DNA from: Rhododendron vialii
Lineage: Eukaryota > Streptophyta > Magnoliopsida > Ericales > Ericaceae
Assembly: GCF_030253575.1 (NCBI RefSeq)
Contig: NC_080569.1
Coordinates: forward strand, 7,420,001-7,484,000
DNA length: 64,000 nt
Direction of reading: 5' to 3'
Made by a program: the position numbers and the translations under genes. Below are positions 35,807-48,174 of this stretch, piece after piece. Below the pieces are notes generated by a model. It saw only the letters and a list, made by a program, of their open reading frames with translations. It was not told the origin of the DNA and did not search any database. Each line of letters opens with the position of its first letter. The stretch's first letter is position 1.

Positions 35807-35901
35807 CTTACGAGTGAATTGAGAATATCCATATCCATATCTCCTCCCCTCCCCTTCCCTTCCATTCCCTTCTTCTCAATTCCTTTACCAGGTAAGTAAT
35901 A

Positions 35902-38900
35902 ATGTGTACGTATCCTAGTAGTACTATCGACTTTGGAGAACTCACTCACTCTGTGGACGATTTCTTTGGAACTGACGAAAGTTTTTCAAACATGATCGGT
36001 CTCCCGCCAACGTCGGGTAAGTGCTCGTTGCTTCATTAATCATTATACTAGCATATATGTAGAATTGACATCATCATCAACATCTCAGCATTTGCTTCAT
36101 GTTCTCTCTAGAGGTAGCAATTTCACCGCTGATGATTCTGGAGTCCATTTTAGTGACTTCGTTCACATTCGCAGCCTTTCTCTTCTGGCTTCCTCGTGAG
36201 TACAAGGAAGACGAGAGAGGAGGAGGAATAAATTCCCCTGTTCCGACCGTTAAATTCAACACCTTCCCTTCTTCGGGAGCTGAGTCCCTATAATGATTCT
36301 CGCTGCAACTTGCAGCCACCCTGAAACAAGATGGCAAGAGCATATTGCTAAAATACAACATAAGAAAAATTGCAAGCAGAACTTGTTCCAGTGAGAAGGG
36401 AGACAAAATGTGGTAAATCAGAGAAAACAAGGTAAGATAAGCATTAGGTTTTCAAACCATTGGGAAGTTGCAAGAAAAACGTAAGGAAAAAAAAAACTCG
36501 AATACACCAAAATCTTAGGACTTTTCATTTGGCCTGTGAAAAGAACCATAATAAGCTAGAAGAGAGAGTTCGGAAGACCAAGAATCCGATTACCTACAGA
36601 TTTGGGTTGTCTTGGTCGACTTTGATTGCGAGGAGTTGAGTCCCTACGTGTCCGGTTCTGTGCTGGAACATCTTATGCGATGAATACAGCCCCGGCGTTA
36701 GAGCAGGAGCGACGAAGCACGGAGGTTGGCGCCGACCAAGAATAATAAGCTTCAGTGGCGGTTAATAACAAGGCCCGAAACAAGATGGCTAGAGCAGTGG
36801 CGATGGAAGCCAAGGAATCACTATAGGGACTCAGCTCCCGAAGGAGGGAAGGTGTTGAATATAACGGTCGGAACAGGGGAACTGGGTGTTACAGAGAGAG
36901 GGGGAGGGAGGGAGGGGTTCACATGACTTGGAGAGAGCGAGAGACGGGGTTAGCAATCTCGATTCCAACTAATTACTCCAAAACGCCGTCGTTCGGGCGT
37001 GACTGCAAGTGTCAGCAAGAAGCCCTCTTTGCAGGGACTCAGCTCCCATGGAGGGTTTCCTAGTGTATCGTGTGATTCATGTGTAATATGTAATATACAG
37101 TGTACAAAAATTTTATGCATTAAAATTGTAGCACTAACAAAAATAAATTTGACATTATCACTATTCTATAATTATTACAAAATAATTATGTGAATTGAAT
37201 ATTCGAGCGATAGTTAAAAAATATAATACTATCAATATGGTCTTGTATTTGTTTTCCAGGTGAGATGTTAAAACCCGACAACTGTGAAGGGAATTGGCAA
37301 AGTTCTCAAGGGGGGACCAGTCCTTCTCAAATGACAAATCAGCATCCGCCAAATGGAGGTGATCGAGATCATTCATAGTTAATTGCAGAGTCTATTCTTA
37401 CCGAGCGTTTGACTGCACCTCGTGTAGGGCCCGCTTTGGGTCTCACAAAATATAGCAAAATAGCTTTAAATTTTAAAATATTTTTCTATGGGATCCTGTA
37501 AAATATTAGCAAAGGTTTTTGTTCTAGTAGTTCTGGGGGTATTATTAATGTTCGTGTATATGTTTTAATATTCTGAGACCTTCTTTTTTTTTAAACGATT
37601 AAATGATTTTCATCAGATTGCAGAGACTATTAGATTGCAAATTCAAGTACTGTATTTGTTAAAATAGAAAATGTGGAAGACGGGAAAATTACTTATTGCT
37701 CATCCACCACACATTGGTGTGGGTTCTACCACCAAATGTGTAGTTCTCACGTAAATGTTTAGTGGGAGAGGCCCTGGCCGGATCACCACGTGGTTGCTTT
37801 AGGAAGACGTACTGATTGGGAAGCTTTACTGCGGGAAACAAAAATGAAAAAAGAAGACAAAAAAAAACCCTTCACCATGCTCATTTTCATGATTATTAGT
37901 CCAGGTGGAAGTTAATTTTATGTGAAAACTGCACTTTCTTGACTTTCTTAATGCTGGACATGACAAAGATTCTGAATAAGTTTGGCGCAGGCTATTATTT
38001 GTCTCAGAATGCCGAGGATATATATAGCTCCTTCAATATATTATTGGATGGAGAAGTTCCCAACTGCGTCTTCGATTTTGCGGGAACTGCTTCCCCTTAT
38101 TTGGATCAAGATACGACCCGCTACCTGCTCACATCAGGTAAGTAGCGCATGGTTGTTGCTGCATTATACTACTAGTATGTTGGATTGAATTGAAATCATA
38201 TGCTAATTCATTTTTGCACAAATTAGGGAGTACTACATGTTAAAACCCAACAACTATACATGAAGGGATCGATTAAATTTGTGGTCTGGACTAGGATGAA
38301 ATTCGTGGTCTGATGTCACTGATTAAACGAGATTGGTAATAAATGGTAGTGGAGCAACAAGCGGTGATGGTAATTCGGCTGGACAATGGGTATTTTGATC
38401 ACTGGATGCAATGATAGCTTTAACTGGTGGTATTTTAATTTGGCTGGAAATTTTGGACATAGGCAATATATATGGTGGTTTTGATAATGATAATAAAATA
38501 TGGTGGTGATGATATATGGTGGCAACAGCAATATAGGCGTGGAAATATAAAGAGTACCTTTTCGTAGAATGTCAGATTGCGGTTTGGAAATGCGGTCAGA
38601 TTGTAATTTTGGTTTAACAGGGAGGCATGGAGTTTGGTGGTGGAGTTGATTTGTGAGAGAGCAGTAGGGAACCAATTGATTGAGGTGGTTCTGGAGAGCC
38701 AACTGATTTGGTGGTGGTGGTGAAGAGGATTACGGTGGGGAAGCTAGATTAAGAACCGTAGCTCTGATACCATTTGAGAGAATTGAAATCATATGCTTCA
38801 TTTTTGCACAAAGTAGGGTGTACTACATGTTAAAACCCAACAACTATGAAGGGATCGATTAATTGCTAAAGTTCTGAATGGTGCAATGGTAACGACAAAC

Positions 38901-41809
38901 GAAAGATCAACTACCGGATTCAGATCCTCTATGAGGATTAATCTCTCTGTTAGCCTAACCCCATCAAGACATGCCATGAATAAATTAGGTTTCCAATGGT
39001 GATTAGATTATCACTAAATTGTGAAAAAGATAAAGGGCCCAATACAATAAGGTCCCAATACAACTCCACAGTAGCCGATCATAACGACCGACCTCCATGG
39101 CTCCACAGCAAGGGCCCAATAAACTAGACTGGAAGAGATTGCGCGAATTTCAATGCTAAGGAGACTGATCCACGCGCCCCTTTAATTTTCGATGTGTGAT
39201 TGGAAGTTTCTTAGTGAGTAAGCACCTCAGTTACTCCTGTATCCACATTGACAACAACGACTATGGATTTACACATATGGGCTCATTTACTTTTTCCTTA
39301 GGACTCCTTCCTCTTTCTTCCTTTTTGTCCGTCCAGAAAAGTTGTTATTTTTTCCTATGGAGAAGGGATATTTAGAGTGCTACTGCTATTAATTTTAACT
39401 TGAAAATATTACCAAATTAGTTTTTCACTCGCATATATGCCACAATATTTTTTCGTTGCAGATCATTCTAAGGTGTATTATGTGCAAATATCTGCAGGGA
39501 CTTGGTCCCCAAAAATCCCAAGGCCAGACCTGATCTTGGTGATATGAATTATTAGTCTGAATATTCTACCGTGAATTTGATAAAAGTATTTTAAAAAAAC
39601 CGCCAAAAAGACAATGACGATGATACCCAAAGATTTTTCACGTATTTGTGGTAGTATTGTGAATTAAGTTCTTATTGGAAAGCTTTTTTCTAAGAATATA
39701 GAAGCTGAGTGGGCATTTTCACGACAGGAATTGTATTGCCCTTTTGCATGGTTTTTTGGTTAAATATAATTTTCTTGCACCTCTAACACAAATTTTTGCG
39801 CGTTCAAGCTATTGGGACAGAATTTCTTCGATATACAGGGTTTTTTTTTTTTAAGGTTTCTCACTGATGCAAATGTTGTGTACTTCTGTTCTAGTTCTTG
39901 GGGCAGTGATCGATACTCGTGTTCATGCATGTCGGAGTTAAGGATTTATGATAATTTAATATATAAAGGATCAATTGAAAGCAACTCTTTTTGTCCCATA
40001 ATCCTCTTAATATTTGCATGAGTGTACTCGTTCTTAATTCTTTGAGTAACAAAATCTTTCTTTGTTGAGAAAAGAAAAGAACTCTTTCTCCACTAGCATG
40101 GTTTTTGGCCCAACTCGAAGTTAATACGTACAATGTTTCCAGGTGAGGAATTACAGCCAGGCACCAGTTCTTCCAAAGAGGTCATGATTGTCGATACTGG
40201 TGCAGATGTGCATACTCTGGATACCCCCCAGGACTGCCAAATCTCCAATCCATCTAGTAGCACAAATAAAGCGCCACGTCGCAAGTCTACGGTTTTCACT
40301 ATTAATGAAGTTGAAGCACTGGTTCAAGCGGTTCGAAGACATGGACCTCGAAGGTATGTTTCGAACAACACATCTAGCGAACACAAGCTCAGTTAGTTAT
40401 GTTATTTTGTATGAATTTTGTAATAATTAACAAAAGGTGGTTCAAAGTTATGAATTTTTGTGGTTGTGTTTACGGATTTTTGTGGTGTTGTTTATGAACT
40501 TTTGTAGTACTTTTGTTTATGAATTTTTGTGGTCCAATAAACAAATTCTTTGGTGTTCAATTATAAGAGTTTGTGGTGGTTTACGAACTTTCGTTGCTCA
40601 AAATACCACAAGGCATATATGCCACACAGATTTTTTTGGGATCGATGTTTACCCTAACGTTGTCGTTTACACAATAATTATGCATTTGAGACTTTACATC
40701 ACACCATGTATGTTCTAGCACAAACTGGCTGCAGATGAAAACCTTTGCAATCTAGAACGTCATACTTCTCCTCTTATTTATTTATTTATTTATTTTTTCC
40801 TTTTCCTTTTATTAATGCAGGGTTTAGGATCCTAAATTAGTTGTTTTGTGATATACATATATATCTAGCCTTGACTATTATCAAAAAAAATAAAAAAATC
40901 TAGCCTTGACTTCAATCAGTATTCCTATTGTGCAGGTGGAAAATGATTAAGGATGAAGCTTTTGGAAATGACAACAGGCGTACGCAGACAGATTTGAGGG
41001 TGAGGAGTTCACTACAATCTTTCCATAATTGTTGATTAATTTAGTGCATTTTTTTTTTGCATTTATTATATGTGTGCGTTTGGAGTTTAATTTTTTTTAC
41101 CCAATTTAAATTAATTTTTTACCCACTTTGTTAAAATGGGTTAACATACCCACCATGTTCCTGGTTCTATTTTACTAATGGTTTATCTCTTCAAACATGC
41201 TATCTTAACTAACCCTGCGAAAAATCAATGGCAAGACACATTGGGTCATTAACTTAGTCACTCTCACTCCCACTGCAAAAGGATATCGGTAACTTCTTGT
41301 TTAAATCACATTATTTTCAGTTTAAATTTCTATCAAACTTGTAATTAAATTGAAAATTGGGTGATTTTATCAAGCACGCACTTATATCCGATTAAGTTGA
41401 TTTTTTTTTTTTGGGAGAGTTAAAATGTCATATTAATCTAGGAAATGAACCGTTATGATCAATGCCTTAAAAAAAGAATAAACAAATGAGAACACAAATT
41501 ACAATTAATATATCCAAGTAGTCTGGCCAAAAAAAAAAGTACTAGCAAGTACAAGCTGCTTGTCTCTATCTAGCTTCTTGAAATTAATATACTTAATTCT
41601 TTGACTGTATTTCTGATCACTTGGTGTGGATGCATGGCAAACTGCTGGTGTAGGACAAATGGAGAACTCTAGTGAAGACTGCCAATCTACCTGCTCACAA
41701 AAGGAGAGGAGTTGTCCCTCCGGAAGAGCTTTTGGATATGGTCCGATGTGTTGATCAGAATAGCATACAAATCCCACCATGCCAGCAAGCCATGCATGCA
41801 GCACCATGA
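35902..41809 (+). CDS. Divergent TRFL Myb-domain protein (putative gene)
   Basis: The last three exons are well supported. 40143-40353 is an acidic/Ser-rich linker, then RRKSTVFTINEVEALVQAVR and RHGPRR. 40936-40999 is WKMIKDEAFGNDNRRTQTDLR. 41654-41809 is DKWRTLVKTANLPAHKRRGV then PPEELLDMV, ending at TGA. Phases are consistent, and the middle exon is 64 bp as in the remnant at 32.3 kb. Together they form the single C-terminal Myb/telobox domain of telomere-repeat-binding-factor-like proteins, likely nuclear and DNA-binding. N-terminal exons are tentative: 35902-36016 (MCTYPSSTIDFGELTHSVDD, ending PPTSG), 37260-37358, and a piece ending at 38140 (...RYLLTSG); all three end in phase 1, matching 40143. 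The start of the third piece is unclear. DNA-contact residues differ from standard TRFLs, so target preference may differ. Confidence 0.68.
36233..36881. repeat. Inverted repeat in the TRFL first intron
   Basis: 36233-36299 and 36816-36881 are inverted copies (about 66 bp, about 92 percent alike) containing GGGAGCTGAGTCCCTATA. A direct repeat, GAAACAAGATGGC(A/T)AGAGCA, lies at about 36323 and 36778. A third fragment, GGGACTCAGCTCCC, occurs at about 37036. Confidence 0.8.
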
Positions 41810-42124
41810 TCCAATAGAATATTACAACTGTCCTGCTAACGGATGCTATATTACATCCTTTAATCTTGTAACCAGAGTAATAGTTTAATTGTAATTTATA
41901 TCTATTCACGCCCCACATGTACAGGTATTTAACAGCTTTGCTATTTTCTGTCAGAACACTTAATACTCTGTCTACTACTCTCACAACTCTTATTTCGAGA
42001 GCAACTTGTAGTTATTTCTTTGGCATATTTACCCTTTTTCTCTCCTTCTTTGGATTGCTTGTTTTTTTTTAATTTTCTTTTGCCTAACTTTTAAGATTGC
42101 TACGGTTTTTTGATTATTTTTTTC

Positions 42125-42176
42125 AAGGGCTATTTCAGAATTCGTAGAGCGTCCTACGAATTCTGAAATAGCCCTT
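42125..42176. repeat. Perfect 23-bp stem, 6-nt loop hairpin
   Basis: AAGGGCTATTTCAGAATTCG plus TAG (42125-42147) is followed by AGCGTC and its exact complement (42154-42176). It lies between the TRFL gene (stop at 41809) and the CACTA element. It is too perfect and isolated for chance; no poly-T run follows it, so a terminator is unlikely. Confidence 0.85.
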
Positions 42177-42959
42177 ACTGATATCGGATTGAGCTAAATT
42201 TTTTCAAGAACTCATAAAAATATTTTAAGAATAACTTACGGTTTAAATCATCTATGTAGAACTCGTATTGGGACGTTGTTTCTTCGGGTATGAGGGGGCT
42301 CTAACTTGTGTTTGCTAAAGCTCCGTTTGGCACTCAATTGATTTTCTAAAGGGTCATTTTGGGTCTCATAAAAATGATTCAAACCGTTCATTATTCTGAA
42401 ACATTCTCACGCCTTAGTTAAGATACATTTTTGAAATTTCACTACTACAATAATGCTTAATAATCACAGTTATTACCCGTGATCTATTGATTTTAATCAC
42501 AGTTATAAAACCGTGGTCTATCGGGCCGTTATTAAAAGTCTCCTACTTTTAATCACGGTTATAAACTGTGATACAAGCTAATAAAAATCCATGCTTGATA
42601 GGTAAGAACCGTGATTGTTTGCAATTAAACATCTCAGTATTCTCAAAAAATCGTGATCATTTTGAATGAACTAATCACAGTTTTTACTCAAACCGTGATT
42701 GTATCTTCTTTACCATGATCATTTTCAATCAAATAAGCATGGTGTTCTAATAAAATTGTGATCATATCATATGTAACCTCACAGTTTTTTCAAATACTGT
42801 GGTTGTTAATGGACTTGAAATATCTCACTTCATTCCGAAACTGGTGAATTTGTTTATTTTCTTAAATTAGATACTTTCCAGATCTCAACCTAAAATTTGT
42901 TCCCCATTGCTAACTGTACAAGTGCATCATGCTGCAATGATATGGCAAACACATTTACT

Positions 42960-44173
42960 CATTGAAAAGGCCAGAATGTAAACTTATATTAATCTGTAAG
43001 TGTTTTACACACAAATTCAAGAATCAAACATGTTACATGGTCCGGGTATTGAACCGAAAAAATAAAGCCTAGCTAGATCAATGTATAGGCAAAAACGAAT
43101 GACAAATATGCTAACTAGCCTCTCTAGTCCGTCTACCATTTGCCACAATGACAAACGTGTTTTCCTCAAAACTCATACTTCAGTCCATAGTCTTTGTACG
43201 AAATCTGAACATTGGCAGCCGTCTGCAAGCAGGAAAATCACAAACTCATCAATAATTTACTGCGAGAAAACGATAAATCATGTCACATATAGCATAGAAC
43301 AATATACATACAACGACCTCTGATTTCATAGTTGCAAAGTTGTGACCAACCCATCTCTTCTACTACCTGCAACATATCATTCTGCAGCAATAAGGTCACA
43401 AGCAATATTACAATCTTCCCATAGTAAAAAAGCATAATTCAACTTCAATTCAAATAACCGGACTAAAGTTGAGTTTTGGGAGACTGAAACAGAGCCACGT
43501 CACTTTTTCTCTAGTTTCACCATCTTGCTTTTTACACCTAGACACCCCCAAAGCATATTGGGTGCTGAAAAACATCACCGGATAAATTGACGAATCCAAA
43601 ATATTACTACTAAATAACACTTCAATAAAGTAGTGTCGTAAGGTCAGTTATCTGGCCAGCCATGTATAGCATTTCAAATATGCAAACAGAGATTAACATG
43701 AATAGCTCTATAACAAACAAAATATAAGTTGACTTTGCTAACAAAGCCAATTTCGAAGAACTGAATTGCACCTTTTGTCATAGGGGGAATTCCAGTGCCA
43801 TTGCCACTCATGATCACTCTATGAATAGGAGGCCATTTTACTTCCTTTCTATTTTTTCAAGAAACAACAATTGAAGCTTTAACTTGGAAAATAGCACATA
43901 AAAACTGGGAAGATATTGTAGAAACAACAAAATTGGAACTACCGAGTACCAAACATTCCTACGGTGTACGACTTAAGACTCATATAGATTACAATTGTTG
44001 TACTAATTAATACCCAATTTCGTTTGGTACTTTTATCGAACACCTAATATGCAGAATCATCTGTGATTATAAACAATACATAACAATCTGTCAACATCCG
44101 CATAATCACAATCCAAAAGACCAAGAGCATGCTTGCCGTGAAAATAAGCACGACTTCGGTGCAAATGCAGGAG
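42960..44173. other. CACTA interior, left part, no gene recognised
   Basis: AT-rich sequence with short open frames only (for example 43081-43323), none resembling a known family. A captured host fragment cannot be excluded. Confidence 0.4.
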
Positions 44174-44178
44174 GCACC

Positions 44179-46814
44179 TGTAGAGAACCATAATTATTTT
44201 CTCAAATTTTAAATGTTTAATATGTATTTGGATTATCGAAATATGGATAATGCAGAAGATATGAGTTAGATCAATGTGAGATGACTTGTAAGTTGTGGGA
44301 GTTGATGATGTAGTTATATACTTGAAGGGTGTGTGTGTGAATTGGCCTATATAAGGATCAAAATATCATGGAAGATTATTTTCTTCCCCTGTACGCCTCT
44401 CTCTTTCTCCCGTCCTCTCCTCTCTCTCGGCTCTCACCTCTCTCACCTTTTCTCTTCGATTTCATCGACCACGAGTGAGACTTTTGAAAGATCCCAAGTA
44501 CTAAAGTTGTTCTTTGCAACGAGAGCTTCCTATCCATCCAAGAAAATTCATGATTGGAGTACTTCGAAGTTTCCTCCATGTTCGGGCTTGCTTCTAACCT
44601 TCGAGGTAGGGATCTCTTGCCTTCTTTACATGTTTAAGCGTTGGTTTAATGTACGAGAATCAAGTTTGATCATTTATTTTGAGTCTTGAACAAATCTGGT
44701 ATATGCTGAAAATTTCGTGGGTTCTGCTGATCTGTCTTTTTGGAGCCTTTTTGCTAGGAATTAATTTTTGGTGCCTTCATAACAGTTAAAGTACGTTTCA
44801 ATACGAAGATTTCGGTACCAAGATCATGCAAAACCGATAATCACACAATTAGTTATGAATTTTTGAATACTGGCTGTTTGCTGGATGTGCGAATCTGTGC
44901 ATGGCTGTCTTCTTTTAACTCTCTGGGCATGACGAACATTTTGGGTGGCTTTGGGTCTTTTACAGGAGGTGCATATTTAAGTTAAGAAGAGATTGGCATT
45001 GGAATCAATTAATTTGGTTAAGTATACAATTTTTGGTGAATTTCTAAAGCTGGGTTGGTTGATAGGTGCGAAAATGGTTGCGAAACTGTTTTTCTTTTGA
45101 TAGTTGGGTTAATCTCCTCTCGTTTCTGAACCTGGGATTTTTACTGAGTGTAGGGCTTGTCTTGGTGCAACTTTTGGCTTTGGTTTCACTATTTTTGGGT
45201 TTAAGATGAGAGAGTTATGATTTTTCAATCAATTTTACTTATTTCCGCGTAGAATCTGACAGCACCGGCGGACTTCGGTAAAATGGCCATAACTTCTAGT
45301 TCGGGACTCGAAATGATGCACCATTTGTTTTGTTAGAAACTAGACATATAAAGCTTTCCAACGATACATCCCATGCATCATGGGTATGTCCGAGCGATAA
45401 CAGATTTGCATCCAAAACTGACCCAAATTCTGCTTTGCACTAGTTTCACTGCTACGCTGAGCTATAATCGCAAGGCCATAGTAAGGTTATCCGAACTCTG
45501 TTTTTGATGTATGACCTATGGATCGAAGAAAAAGAAGTATATTTTTCAATGGTTTAAGTGTCGTCCTTGAATTAGCGTTGTTTAATTGGATATAGTCTAA
45601 TGTAAAGGATTTAACTTTCCCAATTTGACATGTGGGGATACAATGGATTGATTTAGGTGATTAGGTGTTGGATTAAAGAGAACTTGTGGTGTATAAGAGA
45701 TATGCATTGTTGGTGTATTGACGTTGATGTTGTTTGATACTTAGAGAAAAATAAACAATTTTAGGGCATTGTATTATGCATAAATAGAATCATTGAGTAT
45801 TGTCTAAACATGTTTCCATTTGATTGAATGTTCTAGGAATTCGAGTCGTCACGTGGATCGAGGTGAGTGATTTAATACCTAAACACATGGTTTTGAACTT
45901 GTTTTCCTTATCAAGCTTATTTGAACTTGAACATGTTTTATAAATTATGTACTCCATGGATAACAATGAAAGGTGGACCTATTTGTAAAATATTTGCGAA
46001 TCTATTTAATGGCATTCCCAACGTCCGGTCTTGCTAGGGGACGGCTTAATGGCTAGCAAGGGGTGTTTGAGGTTGGTGTGTGTTTTGGGATAATGCATAG
46101 ACGTCTGGCTTATCCACTACTGGGGACGCCCGGTAGCTTTGAATTTTGAATAGCGGAATGTGCATTATATATGGCTTATAGTTTTGAGTTCTTTGTTTTG
46201 AAATATTATCAAATTATTTTGCATTGTCCATGGAAGGCATGTGAGTTAAGTATTAATTATTCACACGAGCTTTGGCTTAAGTATTTTCTTTTCCACCTTT
46301 CAGGAAGCGACGCGTAGTGTGGCAGAGTGTTTACTTTAGTTTGTAAATTTGTAGGTAAGCACAGCTCTGAGAGGTTTATCCTTTTGGTTTGTAAACCTAT
46401 GTAAGACTTTGGTTTGTTATCAATAAAAGTTAACTTTTGCTTCCGCTATTATGTTTAGCCCCTTTTGATTATCGCTTGCTTAGATGAGATTTGATTCGTG
46501 ATTTGGCCTTAGTGAGAAATCACTGGCATTTGTCATGATTAGAGGCCGTTCCAGTAACTTGAAAAAGTTACTTTTTGAAAAAGAAGGCAATTTCAAACTC
46601 AAAAATCATGTGTTTACGTAAACAATTTTCCTACCAATATGGATCTTGTTTGATAGATCTCATTAAGATCTTTTAAACGGTGCAAAGAAAATTAAAAAAA
46701 TATTTTCCATTTTCATTATATTTGAATTTGAAATTACATCCGTTTGAAAAAAAAGAACTTTTTTAAAAAGTGGAACACCACCTAAGATCTCAAGGGACGG
46801 GTCAGGTCGTGACA
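44179..46814 (+). mobile_element. Solo LTR (2636 bp) inside the CACTA element
   Basis: Begins TGTAGAGAACC, ends GGTCGTGACA and is flanked by a perfect 5-bp GCACC duplication (44174-44178, 46815-46819). A TATA box (CTATATAAGG) lies at about 44348 and an ATCAATAAAAG signal at about 46420. A CT-rich leader at 44395-44460 follows the TATA box. Its ends and general plan resemble the solo LTR at 20519-23143, but the sequence is a different family. A family X MITE has inserted near its 3' end. Confidence 0.88.
46544..46782. mobile_element. MITE family X, copy 4 (inside solo LTR)
   Basis: About 239 bp, ends GGCCGTTCCAG / GGTGGTGTTCCAC, with the core motif in reverse (AATATGGATCTTGTTTGATA). It lies just inside the right end of the LTR, giving a three-level nest: CACTA, LTR, MITE. 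Confidence 0.6.
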
Positions 46815-47225
46815 GCACCATCAACATTCGAATATCTATCCTGGAAATCAGCACTAAACTAAATAGCCCGTCATTCATTACATAACCGAGACTCAGGGAG
46901 CCCAAGTCCCAAAACCCTCACCCTAGGTTGAAAGTACAAAACAAGAACGACGGAAAGTTGGAAAAGAGAAATCGAATCTAACACCTACCGCAGAGGATGA
47001 TTCTTCTATGCAAAATCACCTCAACAGATGGTTGTGGGCGGGGGATGCGCTCTTTTCATCGGAAGCTGGTGGTCGTGGTCGCGGATGTTGCAACTGGAAG
47101 CAGGCGATGAAACATGCTGCAGTATGACGAGAGGCGACGATGGAGAGAAAAAGGGCGCCGATCTCATCGGGGAACTGTTAGGGTTTTCCTTAGTTGCTTA
47201 CTAGAGAAACAAGGGTATAGGATTG

Positions 47226-48162
47226 GGTTAATTACTTGTTGCCCCATTTATCTATACACATTTTTCACTTTATCCCCTCCTACTACAGAACGCTACAATC
47301 TACCCCCTTTATCTTTCAAATCCTAACACATAAGGCATGCCGTTAGTCTGGGATCCAAAAAATCGTCAAAGGGACATATGCATGTCACATGATCTGTAAA
47401 AAAGAAAAAATTAAGTGCTCTAATTTTCAATCCGTTTGAATCGGTGCGAAGACCTTATTTCTCTGATCATTTTATCTTAAAGGATCCTAATTAATTTTTG
47501 GCTTTAGGGCTCTCGTTAGTTAGTTCTAAGAGATATTTGGTTATACTATTTTCTTAGGACTAATTAACGAGAGTTCTAGAGTTAAAAATTAATTATGACC
47601 CTTTAGGATAAAATGATCATAGAAATAAGATCTTCGCACCGGTTCAAACGGATTAAAAATTGGAGCACTTAATTTTTAACCATATTTTTTAATATATAAA
47701 CTACCTATAAAAAATTAAGTGCTCTAATTTTCAATCCGTTTGAACCGGCACAAAAATCTTATTTTTATGATCATTTTATTCTAAAGAGTCATAATTAATT
47801 TTTGATTATAGCGCTCTTGTTAGTTAGTCCTAAGAAAGTAGTATAACCAAATATCTCTTAGGGCTAACTAACGAGAGCCCTAGAGCCAAAAATTAATTAT
47901 GATCATCTAGGATAAAATGATCAGAGAAATAAGATTTTCGCACCGATTCAAACGGATTGAAAATTAGAGTACTTAATTTTTTTCTTTTTTACGGATCATG
48001 TGACATGCACATACTCCTTTGACGATTTTTTGGATCCCAGACTAATGGCAAGCCTTATGTGTTAGGAATTGGAAGATAAAGGGGGTAAGTTGTAGCGTTC
48101 TATAGTAGGAGGGGGTAAAGTGAAAAATGTATATAGATAAAGGGGGCAACAAGTAATTAACC
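47226..48162. mobile_element. Mutator-like foldback, 937 bp, double palindrome
   Basis: Both ends read GGTTAATTACTTGTTGCCCC when complemented. Flanks are GGTATAGGATTG (47214-47225) and GGTATAGAATTG (48163-48174), an 11-12-bp duplication with one mismatch, in the Mutator range. The arms are nearly complementary over about 450 bp. Each arm also folds on itself, because a unit with ATTAAGTGCTCTAATTTTCA and CAAACGGATT is present in inverted pairs at about 47410-47690 and 47715-47980. The same unit appears in the Mutator-like element at 1833-3285. No transposase. Confidence 0.82.
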
Positions 48163-48174
48163 GGTATAGAATTG

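Noticed and set aside
35438-35899. 153-residue Ser/Leu-rich frame
   Set aside because: Reads through CT microsatellites; the region is better explained as a repeated 5' leader.
44333-44689. 118-residue frame near a TATA box
   Set aside because: Lies in the R/U5 part of a solo LTR; no similarity to a protein family.
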